Positions 35,505-47,310 are shown, counted from the first letter of the stretch. The stretch is DNA of 64,000 nucleotides from Girardinichthys multiradiatus (GCF_021462225.1 NC_061802.1:6095859-6159858), one strand, 5' to 3'. Notes: generated from the letters alone by a model not told the origin. Program-made: numbers and translations.

Positions 35505-36424
35505 TTCAAACTGAATTTTCAGTTATTTAGACATGCTTGAATGGCTTTCAGAAGCCTCTGAAAAAGAAACATTGAGAACATGTTATAAAAAATTATTCTC
35601 TTTAAACTATTTCTAACACGTTACTGGGCTGAATTCCTTTATAAGGGCCAAGTTTTGCCCACAAATCCTATTTCTGTCCTTTTGGATTCAGCTGATTTTG
35701 CCCACAGCTCCTATTTTAGGAAGATCAGGTGTAGAGAGCCGAGAGCGAATGTGCTGTAGGGTACAAGGCTGTACATTTTTGGAGAGTACACCAATTTCAG
35801 GCACCAAACTGCAATTCCCTTCACACGTTATTCATATTCTTTATGTTTCTGAAGGGCTATCTGAATATAATACAGTTTCACTCAGGATTCGCAATGGCTA
35901 TAAATAAATAAAAAAATCTGCAGTAGCTTTAAAGCACCATGTCATCCTAGAAATGTGTCAATTTGGACCGCTCAAGGTTACAACTAGAACTTCAGATTTG
36001 CATGCTTTAAAGCTACTTGAGAGATTTTTCTGTAATATCAACTAAAGTCATGTTTGATATAAAGTTTGTCACCCTTGTAAAATGGCATGGTCATCATTTC
36101 TGTTTGATGTTTTTATCTTATTCTAAAACATTAATTAATGACATAAAATTTACACTCCCAAAAACAAGCTGTCATGTTTCCATGTCTTTGGGTGCATCGC
36201 ATTAAGCACAGGGGAACTGATCAATGGTTTTTGATGTGTCCCAACAATTGAACGGTCCTGTGTGGTAGTTTAAAGTGCTTCATAAATAAAACTGGATTAG
36301 ATACAGGTTAACTCAATTCAATACAAATCATTCCAACTTAATTCAGCCCCATACAGTCAGACTCAGAAGACCACATACTTCTAATTAGTAAAAAGTTTTC
36401 TATTTAAAAAAAGCAGCAGGGTGT
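35505..36424. other. Unassigned AT-rich DNA
   Basis: No supported gene or repeat. Confidence 0.4.
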
Positions 36425-38045
36425 TCAATTCAATTCAATTCAGTTTATTTATATAGCGCCGATTCACAACACATGTCGTCTCAAGGTACATCACAAAAGT
36501 CAGGTTCATACATTCCAATTAATCCTAACCATTGAACAGTGCAGTCAGATTCAGTTATTTATTCAAATTGGATAAAAAGCTTTTCTATCTAAGGAAACCC
36601 AACAGATTGCATCCAGTCAGAGACTTGTAGCATTCACTCCTCCTGGATGAGCATGTAGAGACAGTGGACAGTCACTGGCGTTGACTTTGCAGCAATCCCT
36701 CATACTGAGCATGCATGTAGCGACAGTGGAGAGGAAAAACTCCCTTTTAACAGAAAGAAACCTCCAGCAGAACCAGGCTCGGTGTGAGCGGCCATCTGCC
36801 ACGACCGACTCGGTGTTTGAGAGGACAGGGCAGAGACACAAAGAGAACAAAGCACTGATCCAGGAGTACTTTCTATTGGAAGGAAAAGTTAATGTTAATG
36901 GATGTAGCTCCTTTAGTCATTTCACCTAGAAAAAAAGAGCAGATAAACTATGAGCCAGTTTTCAAGGTTAGAGTCTGAAAGAGAGCACATAGAGTTAGTC
37001 ACAGTAAAAGCTCAGTCAATTGCCATGTCTAGGAGAGAGAAAGGGTTAAACACTAAAAGACAGGGCTATGTGGATGATCAGTAGAGGATGAGCATTAAGT
37101 TGTTGCAGAAGCTTTGACGATGACCCCCTCCAGAAAGGTGTCACAGGTAGATGCAGTAGCTTCTAGGAAGAGAAAAGAGGGAGAACATAAAGTTAAAAAC
37201 TGAAATAACTGCAAACAATGCAAAATTAGAGAGTAGTGTGAGAATGTACCGAAGAGGATGAAAGTGGCCATTATGTCCTCCGGCAACCTAAGCCTATAGC
37301 AGCATAACTACAGAGATAGCTCAGGATAACCTAAGCCATTCTAACTATAAGCTTTATCAAAAAGGAAAGTTTTAAGCCTAGCCTTAAAAGTAGACAGTTT
37401 GTCCATCTAGAGCCCACTGATGGTCATTGTTATACTAAAAACCACAATGATTGGGATAGCTCTCTCTGTCAGATTGACCATAACCTTTGGAAAACAGAGG
37501 GGGTCATACAGGTAGCAGAAATGGAGGGTGTGTTTGCACCTCAAACATAACTGAGTCGGTTTAGGCTAAACCTGACTCCCCCTTACTCCATCCAACAGGG
37601 AGGGAAGAAGATGGAGGTTAAAAATAAAGAAGATAGCTCAGGATAACCTAAGCCACTCTAACTATAAGGTTTATAAAAAAGAAAAGTTTGAAGCCTAGCC
37701 TTAAAAGTAGACAGGGTGTCTGCCTCACGGACTAAAACCAGGAGCTGGTTCCACAGGAGAGGAGCCTGATAACTAAAGGATCTGCCTCCCATTCTACTTC
37801 TAGAGACTCTAGGAACCACCAGTAAACCTGCAGTCTGAGAACGAAGTGCTCTGTTAGGAACGTATGGAACAATCAGATCTCTGATGTATGATGGAGCTAG
37901 ATCATTAAGGGCTTTATATGTGAGGAGGATCATTTTAAATTATATTCTGGATTTAACAGGGAGCCAATGAAGGGAAGCTAAAATAGGAGAAATATGATCT
38001 CGCTTTTTTATTTTCATCAGAACTCTTGCTGCAGCATTTTGAATT
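36425..38045 (-). mobile_element. 5'-truncated L2-type LINE with long 3' UTR
   Basis: Minus orientation. The end of the RT gene lies at about 38045-37658. A long 3' UTR follows, with landmarks GGAGAGGAAAAACTCCC at 36728 and TAGCGACAGTGGAGAGG at 36718. The 3' end is a GGCGCTATATAAATAAACTG block and CAATT repeats at about 36427-36445. A GCGCTATATAA ending plus a short repeat tail is characteristic of fish L2-like elements and of the SINEs that use their machinery. A segment at about 37620-37680 repeats one at 37310-37370 (GATAGCTCAGGATAACCTAA), showing an internal duplication. Confidence 0.75.
37658..38045 (-). pseudogene. L2-type LINE ORF2 C-terminal remnant
   Basis: The minus frame reads MILLTYKALNDLAPSYIRDL at 37933 and continues (YVPNRALRSQTAGLLVVPRV, then SYQAPLLWNQL) to the stop at 37658. 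This is the conserved C-terminal domain after the reverse transcriptase. Upstream, the same frame reads ARVLMKIKKRDHISP but has a stop just before the methionine (complement TAA near 37940). The C-terminal domain is about normal, while everything 5' is lost. Confidence 0.75.
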
Positions 38046-38957
38046 TAGAAAAGTTTATTAGTGAATGTTTATTTCTTTGGCGCTCGAACCCCAGTGAAAG
38101 CTGTGAATGCTGAGAATGACATGCGCTTGAATGAACATCTTAGGGTTAGATTTAGAGATGTCTTCCCCCCTGAGACCCAATTCTGGTGGTGGAGTGGAGG
38201 CCTGGGGAGATTTGGAAGGAGTTTGAAAGCCAAACGGTGGAGATGGGTTGGAGGAAGGTCAAAGTTCAGCTGCAAATGTTGAATGTTGAATTTTCGTTTA
38301 AACTCCATTACAACTCGATTCAAATTCAGCTTTTATCTTTAATGCAGACACACACATACACACACACAGCTACACGCATGCACACACAACCTTGGGCACA
38401 CACCATTGATTCCCAGAGAGACAATAAGAGTATGAGATGAGACCCTGCAGGTAGCAGGATGTCATGCGGTGAGCTGACAGCTTGGTGCAAAGCCAAGAAA
38501 AAGAGTTGTGTTATTAAATCACTGAAGCCTTAACAGTTGCTTTGTGTTGAAATCATCCCTAAGTTAATGTTGCCAAGCAACAAATACAGTCTTAGCCAGT
38601 AAGAGGACCTGCAGCCAAAATCGCTTGGCAGCAAAATTCTGCAAAAACAAAAGAGGAACTGAAGGATCAGAAGCATTTAAATAGATTTGGAATTTAGATA
38701 AAGATAAATAATCAACGACACAAAGGTCAGATTCCAAATATTCAACAGGACAAGTTTTGCAGCACGCAAGCCAGTTTGCAGTTTACAAGACTTTTGTTCA
38801 TTTTCTTATCTACCATGGACAAACGATGCCTATAAACTACTATATGTTAAAATCTGAGTGCTGACTGTAAGGTAGGTCAAAAGAGAAACTACAATGTGCT
38901 GTAAATGTGTTGTTTAAACCTAATTTGTGTGAAATGTCACCTAAAAAACTATGCACA
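38046..38957. other. Unassigned DNA with CA-rich patch
   Basis: A degenerate CA-rich stretch lies at 38343-38392. No exon is recognised, although open frames overlap on both strands at 38.06-38.44 kb. Confidence 0.4.
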
Positions 38958-40045
38958 TACAGTGCTGAGAAAAAGCCCCCTTAGAGATGTCTCCTTTCTG
39001 TTTTTGTTGTCCCACGTAGATTTAATTTGTGTATTGACTAATTTGATGTGCACATAGTACATTAATAAGCATGTCTGCAAAAGTACCGGAGTTAGTTTAT
39101 CTTCTGTCCCTTGACAGAGGAAATGTCAGGTATAGACAAACAACCGTTTTACATCCCCGTGGAGGTTTTGGTTCACTCTTTTTGCAGATTTGCTTTATTC
39201 ACATTGGAGGGTTTTCAAGCAAAGATGTCTGTTTAAGGTTATGTCACAGCATCTCAACCAGATTGAAGTCCATACTTTAAGTAGACCAGTCCAAGACTTT
39301 CATTATGGTTTTTGTTTAGATATTTAGAGTCGAACTTAGTGGTGTGCTTTAGATCAATGCCCTGCTGCACAATCCTTGTGAGCTTGAGCTTCAGATCATG
39401 AACTGATGGCCGGACGTTAAAAGTTTTCTGGAGGAGAGCAGAATTCATGCTTTAAACACATACAGAAAGTAATTCAGATCCCGAAGCAGAAAAACAGCTC
39501 CATACCATTACACTACTCCCAACATGTTTGACTATCAGCATGATATCCCTTTTGTTGACAAGTTTTTTGAATTTCATGTCGGGAAAACACACGCACCACA
39601 CCAAAATGTTTTACTTCTGTCTCATTATTTGATGATTCCCAAAAAGGTTTGGGGGAAATTTTTTGGGAGATGTGATATGGGCTGTTAACTTCTTTAGGGT
39701 CAGCAGTGGGTTTGGCTTTGGAACTCTCCCATGGATATCACAATTTTCCCACTCTTATTTCTCATTGTACCAACTTTAACTGAGGGAATTTAGATCTATA
39801 ATTATTTGACAAAACTCACCATTTTTCATTTTTTCTCCATGTGTGGAAAATGGCTCTTATTGTGTTTTATTGGAGTCTTACAGTCTGAGAAATGGCTTTG
39901 TAAGCCTTTTCAGACTGATAGATGTCAGTGACTTTGTTTCTCATCTGTTTTTGGAGTTCAGGTTGGGAAGGATGTGTTCTTCACCAAGTTGATCCAGAGT
40001 TAGAGCAGCCTATTGAGTCTTTTTTATAGAAACACCAGTTGGAAG
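38958..40045 (-). mobile_element. Decayed Tc1-like element
   Basis: The left end, TACAGTGCTGAGAAAAAGCC, resembles the terminus of a common fish Tc1 family. The body is the complement of a transposase gene. Parts recognisable in order along the plus strand are the E-motif region, the second aspartate region, a serine/threonine-rich middle (39.5-39.7 kb) and the N-terminal DNA-binding part (AGAAATGGCTTTGTAAGCCT near 39888). The right end is not clear. The copy is old, with many indels. Confidence 0.7.
39230..39448 (-). pseudogene. Fragment of Tc1-like transposase
   Basis: The minus strand reads MNSALLQKTFNVRPSVHDLK, then LKLTRIVQQGIDLKHTTKF, as in the central domain before and around the second catalytic aspartate. 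In the family that site is QQDNDPKHT; here it is QQGIDLKHT, so the catalytic residue is lost. Stops surround the piece. Confidence 0.65.
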
Positions 40046-40322
40046 AAAATATCTGTTGCTATTATAATTTTATTATATATTGGCAATTAAATAATGAGCT
40101 AAACATTTGCAAACAAATGAAGACCATGCACTGCTGATATATTGTGGTATTTAATGTGCATGCATGCACTTGATTCATTTTAAAGTCTTGAACTTGGTGA
40201 CTCTCCCAAATCACTGTTCCTAAATCACTCCGATTGGTATCAGGGGCAAAACATCCTGATAATCTAGTAAGAGTTTTCAATGAAATTGCCATAAGATAAT
40301 TTCTTACAACAACACCACCTTA
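40046..40322. other. Unassigned DNA
   Basis: Short AT-rich spacer between two Tc1-like elements. Confidence 0.4.
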
Positions 40323-41400
40323 TACTCACCGGCCACTTTATTAGGTACACCTTGCCAGTACCGGGTTGGACGCTCTTTTGCCTTCAAAACTGCTTTAATC
40401 CTTTGTGGCATAGATTCAACAAGGTACTGGAAACATTCCTCAAAGAGTTTGACCCATATTGACATGATAGCATCACACAGATGCTGCAGATTTGTCGTCT
40501 GCACATCCATGATGTGAATCTCCTGTTCCACCACATCCCAAAGGTGCTCTATTGGATTGAGATCTGGTGACTCTGGAGGCCATTTGAGTCCAGTGAATTC
40601 ATTGTCATGTTCAAGAAACCAGTCTGAGATGATTCGTGCTTTATGACATGGTGCGTTATCCTGCTGGAAGTAACCATCAGAAGATGGGTACACTGTGGTC
40701 ATAAAGGGATGGACATGGCCAGCAACAATACTCAGGTAGGCTGTGGCGTTGACACGATGCTCAATTGATACTAAGGGGCCCAAAGTGTGCCAAGCAAATA
40801 TCCCCCACACCATTACACCACCACAACCAGCCTGAACTGTTGATACAATGCAGGATGGATCCATGCTTTCATGTTGTTGACGCCAAATTCTGACCCTACC
40901 ATCCGAATGTCGCAGCAGAAATCGAGACTCATCAGACCAGGCAACGTTTTTCCAATCTTCTATTGTCCAATTTTGGTGAGCCTGTGCGAACTGTAGCCTC
41001 AGTTTCCTGTTCTTAGCTGACAGGAGTGGCCCCCGGTGTGGTCTTCTGCTGCTGTAGCCCATCTGCCTCAAGGTTCGACGTGTTGTGTGTTCAGAGATGC
41101 TCTTCTGCATGCCTTGGTTGTAACGAGTGGTTATTTGAGTTACTGTTGCCTTTCTATCACCTCAAACCAGTCTGGCCATTCTCCTCTGACCTCTGGCATC
41201 AACAAGTCATTTGCATCAACAGAACTGCCACTCACTGGATATTTTCTCTTTTTCGGGCCATTTTCTGTAAACCCTAGAGATAGAGGTAGTAGTAGTAGTA
41301 GTAGATCGTGAAAATCCAATTAGATCAGCAGTTTCTGAAATAATCAGACCAGCTCGTCTCCAACAACCATGCCACGTTCGAAGTCACTTAAATCACCTTT
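40304..41400 (-). pseudogene. DD36E transposase, broken N terminus
   Basis: An open stretch of 268 codons (41110 to 40304) begins MQKSISEHTTRRTLRQMGYS. It keeps D60 (WSDESRF), D151 (QQDNAPCH) and E188 (DLNPIEHLWD). The last two are separated by 36 residues, the DD36E spacing reported for Incomer-type Tc1/mariner elements. The N-terminal DNA-binding part (complement of about 41400-41111, recognisable as KKGDLSDFERGMVV) is damaged. It has in-frame stops near 41216 and 41150 and a TAG-repeat insertion at 41286-41303. The open frame does not stop at PTRY but runs through the terminal repeat (GVPNKVAGEY) and ends in host DNA at 40304. No active product is expected. Confidence 0.85.
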
Positions 41401-41556
41401 CTTCCCCAATCTGATGCTTGGTTTGAACTGCAGCAGATCGTCTTGACCATGTCTACATGCCTAAATGCATTGAGTTGCTGCCATGTGATTGGCTGATTAG
41501 AAATTTGCTTTAAGGAGCAGTTTGACAGGTGTACCTAATATAGTGGGCGGTGAGTG
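40323..41556 (-). mobile_element. Tc1/mariner-type transposon, DD36E
   Basis: A 1.23-kb element between TA dinucleotides (40321-40322 and 41557-41558) with inverted ends. The left reads TACTCACCGGCCACTTTATT and the complement of the right reads CACTCACCGCCCACTATATT. Terminal repeats are only about 30 bp. The gene fills nearly the whole element. The N-terminal third is decayed while the catalytic two thirds are open. A diverged fragment of the same family lies at 45.3 kb. Confidence 0.9.
41286..41303. repeat. TAG trinucleotide run inside transposon
   Basis: About six TAG units sit within what should be transposase coding sequence. This indicates repeat expansion after the copy lost function. 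Confidence 0.9.
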
Positions 41557-41558
41557 TA

Positions 41559-43784
41559 AATTACCATTTTGTTGTCATACCAGTCAGCAAATAGACAATG
41601 TGTGTTTTTTACTATGGTTAAGTATGAAATAATAAATAAACTTGATATTTCAGCTAGGGAAAGTTGTAAATCAAAGGATGACTGACTTTAGTGCTCGTTT
41701 GACTAATAAAAAATACATACAATGAGTCCATTTTGTTTATGCTTGTTGCAGTGTTTAAATTTAAATGGGAGTTATATCTCTATTGTTATTAACCTAAAAA
41801 GTCAAAACTTTGGTTTTACATCTATATTTGGCAATCATATCATACACATAACAGTCACTACCCAAAGTGCACTGGGCAATGGTGCAGGTGTCAAGTTTTT
41901 TCTTCACAGTAAAATTTATATTTAAAGTAAAATGGATATGGTAAAAAAAAAAAAAAGGCTCAGATTTAAATAACTATGCTAAGCTATGTGCTAAAATTAT
42001 GAGAAATGAGTGAAACTAACAACTTTGAAGCCTTCATTGTTGAAAACTGCAAGCTGCCACAAACACATATTTCCCCATTACCAACCTTTGGCACACATAA
42101 CAGCCTATTTCTGGGTTTTTCATTTCTCTAGAAGAATTATTTTCTCTGTAACGTTCTTTCTGCCTCTTTTGAATACATGTTTTCATATTTCATTGTGCCT
42201 CATTTGGCACGTTGTGAATGGATGTTGCTAGGTAACTAGAGTGCAGTAAAGCAAGGCAAAATGAGTTTTGTATTCGGGCTGATGACGAATTAAAAAAAAG
42301 TACTGCAGACCAGCAGATATAACATTAGAGCTGTAGGATTTTATATTTATCCACATGTTCACTACAGGAAATAATCACACAGCAAGAAAACATAAAGTTA
42401 AAATAACACATGGAAATTACAGCATTTCTTTAAAGCATGCAGATAATTTAAGAATCCTGGTTGAGTTAGAGCTGAATACAGCAGTTCATATACCACTCAG
42501 TTACACACTGATCTTTGGTGTAAAACTAGATAAATGAATGTGTCATCTCTGCAAAATGTCCAGAGAGAAATCTAAATCCACTGAATAATGTCTGGGATTA
42601 GATTACTTTTGAGGTTTTCTTGCTGTGTTCTTCTTAAATTTTTAAAGAACAAGCTTTTCTTCTGTTTTGCCAAATATATTGCCTTACTTACATGGAAACC
42701 TTTCTTTTATCATTTACTCCAGTAGATGTGTTGAAAGACATGAACCAATCATTTGTGCTTTCTGAGGTTCTTTAGCTGCAACACCATTGGTGTGAACCAG
42801 ATGATTGGTGTAAATCATCTGGTTTGAAAAACTCAACATGAAATAAAAGGCATGAACATAAATCTTATTTTTTATTTTTTTTACTACCCAGTGAAGGGTC
42901 ACATGAAAAACGTATACACCTGCTGTGACATCACCAACACATGGCCTAACAGGTCTGCGTGTTTAACATATCACCTCAGCTGTGACTTTATGTTGCAGAG
43001 ACATCAATGTCAGGGCAACAATTAGGTTTAAAAACAGAAATACCGTATGTGTAAATATGTAAATACACCGCAGTGCAGAGCAGTGGCAGTGCATCTTGTC
43101 ATTTTAAGCCAAATGTAAATAAAACATTGTTTATGTTTTTAGAGATGCTTGTCTCATTTCTTGTCAGAAACAGACTTCTTAGTTTTATGAAAATAATTTT
43201 AAATCTTAATCTGCCAGTTTCATTTATCATTTTGTGCTTCACTGTGGGTCAGGACTTATAGTTGTGGAATCAGAGTCAGTACAGCCTGCTCTCTGTGATC
43301 TTACAAGTACTTCAAACACAAAACATGGTTACTACATATTTCCCTATATGTGTACCAAATGGGTTAAAATTGTGACTTTAAACAGGAGCTAGTAAAAGCA
43401 TTGTACAATTATTTGTATCAATATCTGAAATCAGAAACATACTAAAAGCACATTTTAGTTTGTATAACTCCTACAACTTTTGGTATAATATGAAGGGGTT
43501 TTTGTGGAATGGCAGAATATAATTATATAACTTATACATTATGACCGCTTCTGACAACTTCATTGGAAGAGAATAAAATCTTGAGCTTTGCTAGACAGAG
43601 CACTGAAGCTCGATGCAGATATTTCTTTTTCTAGTTGCTGAAAAGTTTCTCTCATAACTTAAATATTGTTGTTAATTAGCATTTATGCAATGTTCAGCAA
43701 ACAGCAAATGTTTACTGCAAACGTCCACAACATGTAATAGGAATGTTGTAGAGTCCCTCCAGTTTAGATCAATGAATATTCATG
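41559..43784. other. Single-copy AT-rich DNA
   Basis: No exon or transposon recognised. Contains an X-box-like site at 42224 and a 12-bp-arm hairpin at 42795-42824 (arms AACCAGATGATT and AATCATCTGGTT, loop of 6). Confidence 0.45.
42224..42236. promoter_or_regulatory. RFX X-box-like site
   Basis: GTTGCTAGGTAAC departs by one base from the GTNRCC/RGYAAC X-box consensus with a one-base spacer. It lies in unique DNA. Function is inferred. Confidence 0.3.
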
Positions 43785-44184
43785 GGGTAGAATAGCTTAA
43801 TCAGACTTAAATCCATTAGAGAATGTGTGGCAAAATTCGAACATTGATGGTCACTTGACCATAGATAGAATGTTTGTCAAAAATGTCAGTTTTTAGATGT
43901 TTAAAGTTGGTAGAGGCATGCCCCAAATGTCATGTAGTTGTAATTGCAGTGAACAAGGGATTTACCAAGACTCATGCCAGCTGAAATGTGTCCCACATTT
44001 TCAGATTTTGACTCAAAAAGTAAAATCATGTATCAGTTTTTCTTACACTTCACAATTACACTGTGTGCTACTTTGTGTTGATATATTGAATAAAATGCTA
44101 ATAATATACATTTAGTTTTGTGGTTGTAATGTGATAAAATGTCAAAACGTTCAAGGTGTATAAATACTTTTGAAGATGTACTGT
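43785..44184 (+). mobile_element. Tc1-like 3' part, decayed
   Basis: Starts in the catalytic-glutamate region (AGACTTAAATCCATTAGAGA, then TGTGGCA). It passes the C-terminal coding part (GTAGTTGTAATTGCAGTGAA). It ends with the family's right terminal repeat (CACTTCACAATTACACTGTG, AATGTGATAAAATGTCAAAA, then TAAATACTTTTGAAGATGTA). Frameshifts prevent any product. Confidence 0.75.
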
Positions 44185-45266
44185 ATAAGGAACTCTTGCT
44201 CTATCGTCTTCGAAAAGTTCCTTTGCTGTCCATCTATGCTTTATGTTTGATGTATTTTTAATATATAAATCAAAATCACCTTAGTGCCCTTGGTACAAAG
44301 CTATCTGCATGGAAAAATATCTGGTTTTCTTTCTCCTCTTTGCACTTTATCTCACACATTCTGCCTCTCACACACCCTCTGTGCCTGCTCTCTCCTTCTG
44401 ATTTGCGTCAGCACTTCTGCCTGCAGATGAATATATGAATGAAATTATTACAGAAAACTACACACACTAAAACACACACACACACACAATAATTTTCTCT
44501 AGCAAATACACCACATGAGCTTATTAACAAGTAAACATAAAAATTGTAGAGATGAGAATAACCATCAGCTCTTCAGCATTAAAATTAACAGAATTTCTTT
44601 AAAGGGAGGGGACTAGTTGGATGAGACGGCCACAATTTTCTTTGTGCCTTTACCTTTTCTTTCACCACGAAACAAAAATGTATCCTTCTTTGTTTACAAG
44701 AGAAACAATGTTTTTGGATACAAAATACATGATTGGTCCTTAGATTCTAGACATGATGGATGAGGGACAAAAGCCAAGACTGCAGGGATTGTTAGGAGGA
44801 ACAGATGAAAGCTCCATGAGAAAAAAGAACACCAGGCTGTGGAAAGAAACTCTGAGGGAGACGTGGACAGTTAATGCCTCAAAGTTGTTCCTCGCTTCGT
44901 CTTTTTTTTTTCCTTACGACTCCTCTAATTTTATTCTTTCTTTTTTGTCTCAGTTCTTCCCTCATTTTGCTGTTTCTATGGCAACCATTTGTGCAATCAC
45001 AGAGGAAGAAATGATACCTGAGGGGACCAAGCGAAGATAGCCAAAGAGCAAACAGAGATATAAAGATTGATATGGACGAAACAGAGGAAGACGTTTTATC
45101 TCTAAACTGTGTTTACATTAATACACCTGTTCTGTGATATGGTTAATAGATAAGAATTAATGGAGACACATGAAGAAATTTTATGTTTCGGTACTTGACA
45201 GTGTATAATTAAGGGTTTAAAGTTTAAATGGATTAATTTATTTATTTATAAACATTTTTTTACCTT
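44185..45266. other. Single-copy DNA with X-box-like site
   Basis: No transposon recognised. The 95-codon frame 44753-45040 has no similarity. Confidence 0.4.
44972..44985. promoter_or_regulatory. RFX X-box-like site
   Basis: GTTTCTATGGCAAC, a close X-box variant with a perfect right half (TGGCAAC), in unique DNA between a T-rich tract and an AG-rich segment. Confidence 0.3.
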
Positions 45267-45560
45267 GCCATTAACAACGATGAACTACTGGGCTATGATC
45301 TACTGCAAGCGGCAGTTGTGTGGACAAAAATGCTTTGCTGATGTCAGAAGTCAGAGGAGAATGGTTAGGCAGGTTCTAGCTGGAAAGCAACAGTGTGAAA
45401 CGACAGCACATCATACCTTAAAGGGAGGGGCTACAGCAGCAGCGGGCCACACCAAGTACCACTTCTGCCTGCTGGGAACAGGAACCCGGGGCTACAAATT
45501 GCACAGACACACCAAAATTGGGCATTAACAGATTGGAAAATGTAGTCTGGAGGCTAAGGA
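45267..45560 (+). pseudogene. Fragment of DD36E-type transposase
   Basis: The frame from 45265 includes LCGQKCFADVRSQRRMVRQV, which corresponds to the N-terminal DNA-binding region of the 40.3-kb family. Further on, GCCACACCAAGTACCACTTC, TACAAATTGCACAGACACAC and CAAAATTGGGCATTAACAGA match the complement of 41035-40950. The open 87-codon frame is therefore a frameshifted relic, not a host gene. The rest of the element is missing. Confidence 0.6.
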
Positions 45561-45862
45561 TGGAACCATGAACCTCCCAGATAACCAGATTCCCTGAGCC
45601 AATGCTCCTTTAAAAGAAAAAGATATATAAAAGCAGAGATTAAAGAAAACATCTCTGACAGTTAATTATTAACAAATGTTATCTTCTTTGTTTTGTCCAC
45701 TGAAGTATAAAACATTTTATGGGTGTTGTGGGAAAACTTGAAATTGGTCCACTTCTAGTACATTTCTAGATGTACTGAAGTCTAACGGTAAATAATTTAA
45801 AAATGCCCGTTAGCTCTTCACAGTCTATGCAGTGAGAAAAAAAATATGATTAGCATGTACCT
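45561..45862. other. Unassigned DNA
   Basis: No supported feature. Confidence 0.4.
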
Positions 45863-46083
45863 ACACAGGAAGTGCTTTTTAAAGATTTTTTTCAGCACAA
45901 GAGGCCCTTATTTTTCATTTTTTGACAGTAGGCAGATATGAAAGAGGGGCAGACATTCAGCAAAGGTCACTGGGTTCAGGACTCGAAACCAGGACAGCCG
46001 CATCGAGGACTATAGCCTCTACATATATGGTTGCATGCTTAACCACTACACCACCAGTGCCACACCCACACAGGAAGTGCTTT
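45863..46083 (-). mobile_element. tRNA-derived SINE (family B) with 16-bp duplication
   Basis: The element (45879-46067) is bracketed by the perfect direct repeat ACACAGGAAGTGCTTT at 45863-45878 and 46068-46083, the target-site duplication left by LINE machinery. On the minus strand it has an A box (TGGTGTAGTGGTTAAGCA) and a B-box-like GGTTTCGAGTCC. The 3' end is TGCCTACTGTCAAAAAATG, then AAAAATAAGGGCC. The same family inserted at 58.9 kb. An intact duplication implies a relatively recent event. Confidence 0.9.
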
Positions 46084-46840
46084 AACCTAGTTTTTCTGTA
46101 ATCTGTCTCACGGTACTGTTTTTACTAATATAGCTTTTAAGACAGACATAATAAAAGCTTATATTCTACTTTCATATTCTTTCAGCTGAATACTTTTTTA
46201 AAACTAGCCTATTTAAACAGCAAAAGCAAAAAAAGAAAATGGCTTAACCTTCTGTTTATCTTGTTTGTTTTCCATCTTTGTCACCAAATATCAAAAGATA
46301 ATTTCCACATATGCTTTGGGCATGGGACTAGAATATGGGAGGTAAAAGATTATGCAAATTATGAAAAGCATTATGTTAGGTTAGATTCAAGAAGATGGGT
46401 TAATAGAGACAAGAAAGAGGTAAGGGTGAAAGCGAGGGACGTAGAAAATGAAAAAAGGTTGACAGAGTCATTTTACGTTTAAGATTAAAGTCGTGAAGAA
46501 ATGGTGGAGAGAAAAAGGAAATGTTGAAAGGTAGAGAAAGAATACGGGTCAACATTTGGATTTGCAGAACTTTAAGCAGGCTATTCTTCCCTTTTCCAGA
46601 AACATTGGAGCCCCCTGTTGTAACTGCAGTAGTAGCCATTTTACAAGATCAATCATTGTTGTGCTCACATTTTTAAACTGTAACTGACTGAATTTAAACT
46701 TATTTTTTTGTCTTCCTCTTTCTTTGGTAGGACTTCATCAGCATTCCATATCTTGACTTACCTACTCTACCTTACAGAAGTTAGGTGACCCCACAGATGT
46801 TTATCTGATGTAGTTCTGAGCTCTGGCTAGGCAATAGAAA
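46084..46840. other. Unassigned AT-rich DNA
   Basis: No supported feature. Confidence 0.4.
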
Positions 46841-47310
46841 AACTTACATTTTATTCTTCAATTAATTTGGTTGTATGCTTGGACTTAGAGTGATGATAAG
46901 CATAAGAGTATAAGAACTAAAAGCTGCTTCTCCATGTTTGGTTCTGGTTCTGGTTCTGCAGAGAAGATTTGAGCCAGAAGATCTGAGAGGTCTGGGTGGT
47001 TGATACACTGACAACAAGTCTGTAATGTATTTTGGTGCTAAGCCATTCAGTGATTTATAGACTAACAGAAGTATTTTAAAGTCTATTCTCTGAGCTACAG
47101 GGAGCCAGCGTAAGGACTTTAGAACCGGGGTGATGTGCTCCACTTTCTTAGTTCTAGTGAGGACGCGGGCAGCAACGTTCTGGATCAACTGCAGCTGTCT
47201 GATCGACTTTTTAGGCAGACTTGTCAAGACACTGTTGCAGTAATCAATTCTACAAAAGATGAACGGATGAATTAGTTTTTCAAGGTCCTGCTGAGACATT
47301 AGTCCTTTAA
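46841..47310 (-). pseudogene. L2-group LINE ORF2 C-terminal fragment
   Basis: A 145-codon minus frame (47299-46862) reads LEKLIHPFIFCRIDYCNSVL, then SIRQLQLIQNVAARVLTRTK. It continues with HITPVLKSLRWLPVAQRIDF and LLVYKSLNGLAPKYITDLL. This is the conserved domain that follows the reverse transcriptase in fish L2-like elements. It is open over its full length but shifts frame at the end (after HGEAAFSSY). There is no promoter or upstream RT, so this is a 5'-truncated insertion. It is less decayed than the copies at 29 and 37.7 kb. Confidence 0.85.

Noticed and set aside
45265..45528. Possible small host gene of 87 codons
   Set aside because: Parts match the DD36E transposase in more than one frame, so it is a transposon relic.
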